A stretch of DNA of 64,000 nucleotides from Strigamia acuminata (taxonomy: Eukaryota > Arthropoda > Chilopoda > Geophilomorpha > Linotaeniidae), in contig OX442323.1 in NCBI GenBank assembly GCA_949358305.1, positions 7,316,001-7,380,000 of the forward strand, written 5' to 3'. Shown here one piece after another: positions 50,860 through 60,210 of this stretch. The position numbers were made by a program, and so were the translations under genes. The notes below the pieces were generated by a model. That model saw only the letters and a list, made by a program, of their open reading frames with translations, made no database searches and was not told the DNA's origin. Each line of letters starts with the position of its first letter. The first letter of the stretch is position 1.

Positions 50860-53634
50860 ATGGCGTGTTGTAATGAAGACTTCCCGGGAAGAAAATATCC
50901 GAAGAACTATCGAACACCGCCTTTACATGCGGCGGGTCCACCGAAGGTTCCACACCACCATCCCGATGATCCGCTCGATGCTGGGTTCCCTAATTACGAG
51001 ATATGTCCGGTATGTTCGGGATACGGAAAGGAAATCGATCCGCCGCGGCCCGAGTGCAAATGCCGGGCGTGTGACGGTCGGGGGGACTTACGGCGCAATT
51101 TACATATCGTTTGGATGCGCCAAATTTACGGTTGGGTGTTGCGAAGATACGAACAAGACCATGTGATTATAGTGAGTGTAACATATCCACCATTCCGCCC
51201 ACTGAACGGTAGTCCGGTGTCAATACAGAGGTTCCGGACGATCCACTTCTGGTATTGGCACCGGGCGCAACGAGTTGCGCACACAAATCGTATTACACCA
51301 CGACAATGGATTTATCCGATGGCGGAAGTGGTACAACTTTTATATATTCAAGTGCCAAATTTGCTCCAGGACGAGGTGGAAGGTTTGGCCCCCATGTTGA
51401 GGGAACAACATCTCGTCGATCAGATGCAATCCGCGACAATTCGCTATTTCCACCCATTTCCAGGGGATGCCTCGATGATGAACGAGCAGGTGGAACTGGT
51501 TGCGGAAACACAGGGCGCCATGGACACCATAGATACGAATGATCAGTCGGTATTGCCCTATTTTACAGGAAATCGTCCTCCATGTTCAATTAACCGACGA
51601 GAGGATCGTACGGAGAAGCTTGCACAGAAAGTATTGGGTAAGATCGAGGACACGAAAATGCCTTTGCGACGTGACGAGACCAAGGACACCAATACGACCC
51701 GATATCGTCCACAGCCATCCGAGGAGACCCTTGCGCAAGCAACAGCGCAGCTGGCCGGTTTATCAATCGATAATAACGGGGATGATGAGGACGACGATGA
51801 TTCCATGTTTACGAGTGTCTCTACCCATCTTGATGTAATTTCAGCTACTAAAGACGAGAACTCAGATCCGCCCTGTGATTTGCGCTATTATTCCGGCCGT
51901 TCTACGTTGGGAAATGTGACTGAGCAAGAAATGGCAAATTTGACGCGGGCACATAATGAAGCAATCGCCCAGTGTCGCGCCAGCACTCCTCCAGTTCGGG
52001 ACAACGAATCAAGTTTCAGTGTAACCCCGTCCATCTGTGGGGTGGCCCATGAGATTTTTGCAGAGACACCGGCTGCGCAGGTCCAAGATGTCCGAAAGTT
52101 GGAGCGAAAGATGGCCGATCCACGGATGTCCAATGTTCCGCCCATGCAGCAATCCCGCGGACCACCGCTCAGTGCACGACTTCCTCCAGCGATGCGGGAA
52201 CGATTTGCGCAATCGCCACAGAACGCGAATTTATCCGCGACATCTTTAAAACCAACTTCTAATAATAATAATCTCAATTCTAACACAGGTGCCCGACCGA
52301 AGCTTTTGGCAAAGAAAAATATTCTCGTGACAACTGCGAGTACTACTTCTACCACGGTAACGGCGGCAAGGGCAACAGAGGCCCCCTCGTGCTCAACGAC
52401 GAAGATTTCGAACATTCCAGTGTCGACGCCTGGACCCATCACCTATGCGCAGTTACCATCGCGCAATGTTTCCACGACTACAAAGGCCGCTTCCACGCCA
52501 AGTACGGTTTCGGTCTCTTCTAGTCAGACTTCGACGCCGCCCCATCGAGTGGCTCCTACCGAAGCCAGCGCGACTGTTGCCTCCGATGGGGCACAGGCTC
52601 TTGGAGATATTGCCTCTCATTGCGATCTGGCAGTTGACCGATACAGCGTAACAACGAAACCGGTAAACTCTCTGGAACTAATTCCCGATTTATTAGATGA
52701 GTTCGAGGTCGAGATTTGTGTAAAGGGGCCAGAGGTGTCTAAGACCCGATTTCATATGGAACGTAAAGGGTGGATTACGCTTTTGGAACATATGATGGAC
52801 AAGGATTTTGAGATACTTCGTGTGGATTTCCGTAACATTCATGGTCAGATGAAGACTCGCATTCGCGATATGGCTGCTCAAGTATTGAGGCGGATGTCGG
52901 AATGCGATATCTACGATCATGATGGCGTTTTGGAGCAGTTAATTTGGATCATGCATGAGGAGATCTCGCGCATGATCTATCACATTCGGCGCCGTCGTGA
53001 CTACGAGCAAATGACCACCGAGCAACGTCAACGGGAGTACGAGCAGAAACATGCGGCGGAAAAAGCACGCGTTGCCGAGATCCATCGTGTTGAGGAGGAA
53101 AAGAAAGCGATCCAGGAGGCTAAGGAAGCGGAGGAAAAGCGATGCGCTGAGGAGACTCGTTTGAACGAATTGCGAGAGATGCTTCAAACTTCAGCCCGCC
53201 ATCACGAGTTTGCGCCATCCATTCCACCAGGTCCGGGTTTCTCGGGTTGGGACGATGCCCCACCCACAATTACCTTGGAACTTTTGCCTAGCTTGATGTC
53301 TCCAGCGGCTATTATCTGCAATTTCGCTAACGGTCGAGGTGAGTGCCTTCAATTTGGAATGTCGACACAAGCGCAACGACAACTTTTTCGTTCCCTCGCC
53401 GTTGCTGATTTGCGCATGTCTTTGGCCGAGGCAAATTTGTTATTAAATTTATTGTATCGACGATATGGAGAGTTATTTCTCGACCATTGTCGGAACGAGA
53501 TTAACCGACGAGGTGCAGTTAACTTTCACGATGCGCAGCGCATAGTGGTGGAAATTGCGCTTAATATGATTAAATATTTCCGAATTCCTCGTCATCGCGA
53601 AATCTTGGAAAAGGATTTCGAACAACAATCCTAA
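50860..53634 (+). CDS. Gypsy ORF3, DnaJ-type zinc-site protein (924 aa), copy 2
   Basis: Function unknown. The ATG at 50860 (CCAACATGGC) is shared with copy 1; an in-frame ATG at 50713 would add 49 residues but the frame is not kept in copy 1. Residues 49-76 hold CPVCSGYG and CRACDGRG, a CxxCxGxG pair as in the DnaJ cysteine-rich domain. WMRQIYGWVLRR, LNGSPVSIQRF and RQWIYP follow. A long Ser/Thr-rich, low-complexity middle (about 220-640) differs greatly from copy 1. FHMERKGWITLLEHMMDKDF is shared with copy 1. A Glu/Lys/Arg coiled coil covers about 755-820. The C-terminal 120 residues (ITLELLPSLMSPAAI, LYRRYGELFLDHC) are well conserved. It lacks signal peptide and transmembrane segments. It could act with DNA, RNA or chaperones; that is speculation. 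Confidence 0.85.
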   Translation: MACCNEDFPGRKYPKNYRTPPLHAAGPPKVPHHHPDDPLDAGFPNYEICPVCSGYGKEIDPPRPECKCRACDGRGDLRRNLHIVWMRQIYGWVLRRYEQDHVIIVSVTYPPFRPLNGSPVSIQRFRTIHFWYWHRAQRVAHTNRITPRQWIYPMAEVVQLLYIQVPNLLQDEVEGLAPMLREQHLVDQMQSATIRYFHPFPGDASMMNEQVELVAETQGAMDTIDTNDQSVLPYFTGNRPPCSINRREDRTEKLAQKVLGKIEDTKMPLRRDETKDTNTTRYRPQPSEETLAQATAQLAGLSIDNNGDDEDDDDSMFTSVSTHLDVISATKDENSDPPCDLRYYSGRSTLGNVTEQEMANLTRAHNEAIAQCRASTPPVRDNESSFSVTPSICGVAHEIFAETPAAQVQDVRKLERKMADPRMSNVPPMQQSRGPPLSARLPPAMRERFAQSPQNANLSATSLKPTSNNNNLNSNTGARPKLLAKKNILVTTASTTSTTVTAARATEAPSCSTTKISNIPVSTPGPITYAQLPSRNVSTTTKAASTPSTVSVSSSQTSTPPHRVAPTEASATVASDGAQALGDIASHCDLAVDRYSVTTKPVNSLELIPDLLDEFEVEICVKGPEVSKTRFHMERKGWITLLEHMMDKDFEILRVDFRNIHGQMKTRIRDMAAQVLRRMSECDIYDHDGVLEQLIWIMHEEISRMIYHIRRRRDYEQMTTEQRQREYEQKHAAEKARVAEIHRVEEEKKAIQEAKEAEEKRCAEETRLNELREMLQTSARHHEFAPSIPPGPGFSGWDDAPPTITLELLPSLMSPAAIICNFANGRGECLQFGMSTQAQRQLFRSLAVADLRMSLAEANLLLNLLYRRYGELFLDHCRNEINRRGAVNFHDAQRIVVEIALNMIKYFRIPRHREILEKDFEQQS

Positions 53635-55497
53635 ACGTGACTTTGTGCGCAAGTTTTTTGCAAATTGAAGTCAGGAGATCACATCAATGGGCGTTTCGTA
53701 AAATTCCTCCGCTTCGGCGTTGAGTTGAAGGACTTGATACGAGGATCCTGGTGATTTGCGAAGACTTTGTGCGCACTTCAACCTACCATTCATCATTATT
53801 TTGTGTTTTCATCATATTTTCATCTCTAATTGTGTCCAAAATGCGCCGCCAGATCGTGGATCTCTGGTAAATGCCCTAATAAAACATCTCCGCATTTGTG
53901 CGTTGAGTTTGGGCCGGCCTGCATTCCAATATCTACATGGTATCCACAAAACTTTATCATCTTTAAATCTTCATCATTTTTCCGTTCCGCCATGCGATTC
54001 CATTGATGAGGCGCTCCGTAAAACATCTCTCGAGTTGGAGGACTTGATGGAACGAGCTTGGGCAGCGGTAATGTGTCGATTTGAAGAACAAATAATTATT
54101 ATTAGTGTTTCATCATAAATGTTATTATTTTTGCGCAAGTTTTCAATTGTGATAATTCTCACTGATAATTTATATTTTTATTTAATTATTTTTACGTTTT
54201 TAGTGCTTTAGAATCGGACAGTTAGATTTTTAGTGCTACAATTATGTTTTTATTTAAGTGCAATTATGATTTTGATAATTTTTTTAGTTATATTATTGAA
54301 ATATCTATTTTAGTTTAATATCTTTCTGTGCCATAATCATTCCAGAATTACCTTCATTTAATTATAACAATCGTCCTAAAGATTAGGAATTTAATTCTAT
54401 TTAATTTTGAATTTAATTTCATTTGATTTCAGTTAACCTTTATTTTAGCGCAATTATTCTGGAATGATCCAAGTTAGTATTCAATGTTTAAATTTATTTA
54501 ATGAATATTTTTCTTTAATTATTTAGCATTTAATCAAGATTATTGTGATACTTTTTTGACCCTTCATTTAATTTTGTGATATCTTCTGATCAACATATTT
54601 AATTCCGTGGCAATACGAGTAGTATTGTGCGCGCGGGTATTTGTTATGTTTTATAATATTTTATATGTTTCTATTTTCCATTTCATTCATAGAATTAATA
54701 ACCTAAATTATCCTTGCGCAAAGTTTCGCGCATCCATTTAAAAGTTCCTAATTAATCTGAAATCATACTTACCTTATGCAGGTTGCATAATTTTGTACCT
54801 TACCTTTATTTTGTATTTGTTTTGCGCAATTACGCGCATCCTACCATAACATAAATACCCAATCTGATTTAATAAATCCCATCCTGATTCTTGATAATTC
54901 TCATGTGTCGGCTCTTTATTTTTGTTTAATTTAAAATTGTTTATTCGATGATTTTTATACAGGAAGCAGAAGTTTGTTTATACAAAAAAGTAAAAGTGTT
55001 TAAAATTTTTTATTTCATAAATTGTTTGGGTAAAGTGTATAGACTCTCGTCCGTCCTAGGTATTGTCGGCCCCTTTAGGTTTAGCGTTCGCCCTCCTTGT
55101 GTCGTCCCTGTTCGTCTTGTGATTTCGAGTAGAATGATTTAAAATTTACCATTGTGACTTTCCAAAAATCTTAGTTTAAATTTATTTTCAAAAGCCATGG
55201 TGATTTATTAATTCTTTGTTTTTAATAATTTAATTGATTTTTGATATTTAACCTAGTATTGTTTAACTTTTGTTTATTATTTTGACAAGGTTGTTAAATC
55301 TTTGCACCACGTGCATCCTTTTAGACAGAGTTATTAAGTCTTTGCGCAGACGCGCATCATTTTTTTTGTTGTTTAATTTATTTAATTTATTTTTTGAGAA
55401 TTTGTATAGTTTTTGCGCATAGCGCATTATTATTGTATAACTTTCCTTGTCTCTTATCCTTTTATTCTCTTCGATAAATCTCGAATAATAAAAGCCT
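53635..55497 (+). other. Long 3' untranslated region of gypsy copy 2
   Basis: AT-rich, with TTGCGCAA at 54131, 54714 and 54822. A segment at about 53687-53745 (CGTAAAATTCC, TTGAAGGACTTGATACGAG) recurs diverged at 54003-54056 (CGTAAAACATC, TTGGAGGACTTGATGGAACG). The 120-codon ORF spans the second copy. Confidence 0.7.
53756..54118 (+). CDS. Small ORF in the gypsy 3' region (120 aa), copy 2
   Basis: Same 120 residues as 22139-22501. It may be a relic of a duplicated coding segment, because its SIDEALRKTSLELEDLMERA part has a stop-containing homologue just upstream at 53687-53745. Coding status is doubtful. Confidence 0.3.
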   Translation: MRRLCAHFNLPFIIILCFHHIFISNCVQNAPPDRGSLVNALIKHLRICALSLGRPAFQYLHGIHKTLSSLNLHHFSVPPCDSIDEALRKTSLELEDLMERAWAAVMCRFEEQIIIISVSS

Positions 55498-55510
55498 AAG
55501 GGGGGAGGGA
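55498..55510 (+). promoter_or_regulatory. Polypurine tract of gypsy copy 2
   Basis: AAGGGGGGAGGGA immediately before the 3' LTR. Confidence 0.85.
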
Positions 55511-56181
55511 TGTCACGGGCAGGTTACCCACCCTTCTTTTTTATTCATTTCTAACTTAGACTGACCCAATCTTAAGTTTTCTTATTTTTTCCCAATCTTT
55601 CTTTTCATCTAACATTGATGAATCATCTCTAAATATATGCGCAGCCTCATTGCGCGCATCTTATTATTTCCAACAATTAACCTTATTTTATACCTTCCAC
55701 CCCCTCACCCACTCCAATCGACCTGGTCACATGACTCATGTTTACCTGGTCGCTACTTTTATCCATAATCCACACTTCTCATATTTCTCTCAACGAGTTT
55801 AGACCTCTTAGATTGAATTGGGTTGTCAATCCTTATTTTGCGCTTTAACACGCGCCACTTCTAATTTAACACTTAATAGCGCCTCTTTTCGCCCACCTTT
55901 TATCCCTTCGCATGCCTGTGACATCCTACGCCCACCCGCATACGAATATCACTGCGCATACTCATTCTTTTTAAACGTAAAGACCCACAACGTGAGACTG
56001 AGCCCGTCGAATATAAATAATGTGTGTTACAGCGAGTTAGGTTTATTCACCGTCCGATATCCGCATATGACGATGGCACAAACAGAGTAAATCTACGAAC
56101 TTTGCCCGCTGATTTGCGCTAACATCACCTTGCGCGTAAATTCAGATCAAATCAATTAAACATCTAAGTTGATTCGTAACA
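55511..56181 (+). repeat. 3' LTR of gypsy copy 2
   Basis: 671 bp, no difference from 41661-42331 seen by eye; followed by ATATATATAT. Confidence 0.95.
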
Positions 56182-56760
56182 ATATATATATCTAAAAGAG
56201 ATTGATGGACGTGTGCATATTTTATTTATTTTATTTATTTTCGGTGTTCTGAGGAGAAGCGAAACGGCTGGGGTTGTGGGGTGCATTGCAGTGAAGCTTA
56301 ATGATGGCTGTGTTGATTGCTGAATGGTGGGTTGATAATTTTGGCTCTTGTGGATAATTCGATGCGCTGTTCTCCGGCTGTGTGGGAGCTGTGTAATGGA
56401 TTAGATTTCTATTTTGAGATCTCCAGTAGGGTGGGAAATGATTTTTACCCCTTTCCCTGACGATTTTCATTCGGGGGAGTGAGCGGAGTGAGCAGTGTGG
56501 TGGATGAAATTACCATTGGTGTAGGCAATGTTTTCGTGTTAATGTTTATTGGAATGAATCGCGGGCCATTTCGGTGACGTTTTTATCAATATTGATAAAT
56601 ATACGAGGTTTGGAAATTGCGTTTTGGGATGAATATAAATTTCGGCTTGTTTGGGGGTGAATATTGGATGATGATTTTTTTTAAGGGGTAAATATTGTGG
56701 ATTGGGAGGTTTTACATATAAATTGTGTTCTGTTTCGGGTAAATTGTGCCATTGTTTAAG
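56182..56760 (+). other. Phox2 intron 2 after the gypsy element
   Basis: AT-rich intron DNA, no gene recognised. Confidence 0.45.
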
Positions 56761-57030
56761 TCGATTTTGATTTTTACACGGCAATTTTGACATTTTACAC
56801 GTCGATTTTGACATTTTACACGCCAATTTTGACATTTTACAAGTCAGTTTTGATTTTTACAAGTCAATTTTGATTTTTACAAGTCAATTTTGATTTTTAC
56901 AAGTCAATTTTGATTTTTACAAGTTAATTTCGATTTTAACAAGTTAATTTTGATTTTTACAAGTCAATTTTGATTTTTACAAGTTAATTTTGATTTTTAC
57001 TAGTCAATTTTGATTTTTACAAGTCAATTG
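56761..57030. repeat. 20-bp minisatellite
   Basis: About 13 units of CAATTTTGATTTTTACAAGT. The first units read GACATTTTACACGTCGATTT, linking it to the 449-1223 array (core ATTTTACACGT). Confidence 0.9.
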
Positions 57031-57127
57031 TGTAATAAATTTGATAGTAAATTGGTGTCATCTATAAGTAAGTTACTTCACTTTTTAAGTATCTTAGTTC
57101 AGTTTTTAAGGAAATTACTTTATTTTC

Positions 57128-57442
57128 ATGCATATTGGTTATTTTACAAGTAAATTACTTCATTTTACAAGTAAATTGCTTCGTTTTACAAATAAATCGC
57201 TTCATTTTACAAGTAAATCGCTTTATTTTGCAAGTAAATTGCTTTATTTTACAAGTAAATCGCTTCATTTTACAAGTAAATCGCTTCATTTTACAAGTAA
57301 ATCGCTTTATTTTACAAGTAAATCGCTTTATTTTACAAGTAAATCGCTTTATTTTACAAGTAAATACCTCCTTTATTTAGCAGGTAAATTGCCTTACTTT
57401 ACAAGTATATTGGTCATTATACAAGTAAATTGCTTCATTTTA
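57128..57442. repeat. 21-bp minisatellite
   Basis: About 14 units of TTTACAAGTAAATCGCTTTAT with variants. The in-phase unit produces the artefactual repeated peptides FTSKSLY and ILQVNRF. Confidence 0.92.
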
Positions 57443-58244
57443 TATCTATCCCCAAAACTAACAAAAATTGAAAACATAATTGCCAAAACGAAAAAAGAAA
57501 AAAAAAATAATCAATAAAAAATTAATCGCGTGCCGTTCTCACTTTCAACTTTGATTGCCCAATTACACTGATGGCATACATGATAAATCGAAGCCGAACA
57601 AGAAAAAAAAGCCGTGACTTATCACGTTTCACCTTTTGTTGTCCGGACACGACCTGTTGAAAAGGGGGAAAACTCGACTCGTCTCAACGAGAGCAACGAG
57701 CGCAGCTGCGCGTGCTCGCTCGTCCGCATCCCGGTCACCAGCCGAGCACCTGCCGGCCGGAGCCCAACAGGGGTGGCGAGGGATGGAGTTAAATAGAGTG
57801 TAGCTCCACGGAAGAGCGGCCAATTACGTTAAGTGGTTGGGGCTTGTAATCGCGCTTTGTGGCGAGGGGGCGCCGGTGTGAAGCGAAAGCGGGGATGATT
57901 TATAAATGATATCTTAATACGCGTGGCGGCTCCGGAACAAGACCCGATCCAACCCCCCCGAACCCGCCACCCATTCACAAACCCCCCACCCTCATCTTAC
58001 CCAGATTACAAAAGCAAAAACACGTGGCCCGCACGTGACGCCTCGTACATCACTATCAAATGACATCGCTAATTCCAATTCCGCCGCCCCACGTTGAAAG
58101 AATAGTTCCAAGTACGATGTTTTGTTGTCATAGTTCAGTTTTGTATGGAAGTATTGAAGTATTTAATGGTGTTTCGACAATAAGTTTACATTTACCATGT
58201 TTACATGTACCCAGTTATCAAGATAAGCGAATTTTACGGACCGA
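57443..58244 (+). other. Phox2 intron 2, mostly unique DNA
   Basis: 57610-58050 is GC-richer (CCAGCCGAGCACCTGCCGG and similar) and looks unique; nothing is identified. Confidence 0.4.
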
Positions 58245-58306
58245 CTGTTGAAAAATTAAGACTGTAAAAATATTTAGACTCTGAAAGCTTATGAGTACTA
58301 GGCTTA
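58245..58306. repeat. Dispersed repeat, empty-site copy
   Basis: About 60 bp beginning CTGTTGAAAAATTAAGACTG match 63329-63384 plus 63714-63722 with very few changes. In this copy the TA at 58299-58300 is uninterrupted, whereas the other copy holds a MITE at that TA. Confidence 0.85.
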
Positions 58307-58813
58307 AAGGCGGAAACGCAAGGGAGTCATTTACAAGCTCACTTGTCCCGCTTTTGGCTTACTAGCTTAACTGGCAAACTCAAACTAGCTAGAAATTCTC
58401 GCCAAAATCTCGTCCAAGAATTTCCTCACGATTGTGATTGGCTGTCAATGTCACACGACCAAAACACCAGCAAGCTTGAAGCTGGTAAATCAAACTCCAA
58501 TTCTGTACATTCCTTTCATTGTTTAATTGTGACGCCACCTGTACTTTTATGCAAAAAAAGTCAATTCATGCAGATATTCTTATAACAACTGCCTCGTGTC
58601 CAATTCCATCCAACTACATCCACTTCCTATCCGATACAATTCGAGCGACAAACACACCAGTTTGATCGGAGCGGGCGAGTACAAGCTCGCTCGAAAACAA
58701 AGCTTTGAGTAAAAACGCAAGCTCGTGTTTGCTCAAGCGGGCGAGTTTTTAGTCGATTTTTCAAGTAAAAGCAAGTTTTTAAATTTTACCCGCTCCCCTC
58801 ACGTTTCCGCCTT
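58307..58813. mobile_element. MITE with AAGGCGGAAACG termini
   Basis: Left end AAGGCGGAAACGCAAGGGAG and inverted right end AAGGCGGAAACGTGAGGGGA, flanked by TA at 58305-58306 and 58814-58815. It has internal CAAGCTCGC/GCGGGCGAG words in both directions and no coding capacity. Segment 58494-58655 is shared with 34171-34380, so a second, decayed copy probably lies there. Confidence 0.7.
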
Positions 58814-58815
58814 TA

Positions 58816-59682
58816 TTTTGGGCGCGAAAATTAAAAACTTGGATCGGAATATCGTGGAATCGTATACCCAACTTTTGGTTGTCGGATATATCTGGGATGT
58901 AGGCCTAATCAGGAACAAAGGTGTACGTGTACGTTTATTTGGATTTCACACGAGCCTTTTTAATTGGAAACTGCGCGATTCTTCTCCGGTAAATGTCTCT
59001 CCCCCACGAAAAGAGACAACGAGGTTACTATGACAACCATATCACCTGTCCAATTCACTCCCACGCGGTTCCTGATAAACATCTAGACACACCCCTGCAC
59101 GGACGGACGCGCGGCTGGTTAGACACGTGATCGGTGCGCCGCCCCCTCAAAGATGGAGCAGTAATGGAGGAGGAGGAGGAGGGAAAGGAAGGCGCACTTT
59201 AATCAAGGAAATGTTGGTGCACAGCGGTGATTAATCACCGCACGAGCTTCGTCTCCTCTCCTCTCCTCTCCTCTGCTCGTGCTCCCCCTCCATCTGGTCT
59301 TGCCCTGGGGGACAGGCGTGCGCAACGGCCCGAAACGCCCACCCGTAGGTAGGGGCCCTCCTCCTTTCTCTCAACGCGTCGCGCCGCGTCGAGTTGGGCA
59401 GGAAAGCCGAAGCGCCGGCGGAGAATTTGAATTTGATTGCGTTAGCGTCACAATACGCTTTTCAATTAGCGCGATAATTTAAGAGGCTTCAATTTTCTTT
59501 TGGTTTTTGCGCTCGTAAATTCGAGTGTTTGATTGACGAGATTAAATGGAGATGTGGGAAAAATGGGGTTAATGTAATGATAAAGTAATATTAAGGAGCG
59601 AAAAAGTTATTAAGGAAAATGATGTGACAGTGCGAGGTGAAAATAATGAAAAAATGAAGCAATATTGAAGTTTTATTTTGTT
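58816..59682 (+). other. Phox2 intron 2, non-coding
   Basis: Includes GGA repeats (59166-59183) and CTCCT repeats (59251-59275). GC-rich unique DNA at 59090-59410. No exon recognised. Confidence 0.4.
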
Positions 59683-60210
59683 TTAAAAAAATACACTAAA
59701 ACGAGGTGGAAACGAAGCTAAATTGGGCAAAATGGAGCAAAATTTGGACAAAATGGAGTCAAATTTGATCAAAATAGAGCAAAATGGAAGCAATATTCGT
59801 TTAAAAACTAAAAAACAAGCTAAAAATGAAACAAAATTTGGTTTAAAAAATGAAAATGAATCAAAATTTGATTGAAAACCCGAAAATAAATCAAAATTTG
59901 ATTGAAAACCCGAAAATAAATCAAAATCTGATTGAAAAAACCAAAAATGATTCAAAATCTGATTGAAAAAACCAAAAATGAATCAAAATTTAATTCAAAA
60001 AACCAAAAATAAACCGAAATTTTATCAAATCTGATTAAAAAAACCAAAAATTAATCAAAATTTAATTCAAAAAACCAAAAATAAACCAAAATTTTATCAA
60101 ATCTGAGCAAAATTTAATTCAAAAAATTGAAAACGAGTCGAAATTTTATCAAAACTGAGCAAAATTCGTTTAAAAAATCCAAAAAATAAAAAATAAACAA
60201 AAACAAACCA
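59683..60210. repeat. Degenerate A-rich tandem repeat
   Basis: Units of about 30 bp with AAAATTTGATTGAAAA, then CCGAAAATAAATC or ACCAAAAATGAATC, repeated with drift. On the minus strand this gives a repetitive Phe/Ser/Asp-rich ORF, not thought to be a gene. Confidence 0.8.

Larger units (their letters stand above)
41661..56181 (+). mobile_element. Ty3/gypsy-type LTR retrotransposon with third ORF, copy 2
   Basis: The 14,521-bp element in Phox2 intron 2 has the same sense as the host gene. The 671-bp LTRs look identical by eye. The target is (AT)n, so the duplication is ATAT or longer. Organisation is as in copy 1. It lies close to the exon 2 splice donor, so it carries its own promoters and polyadenylation signals into the Phox2 transcript. 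Confidence 0.97.
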
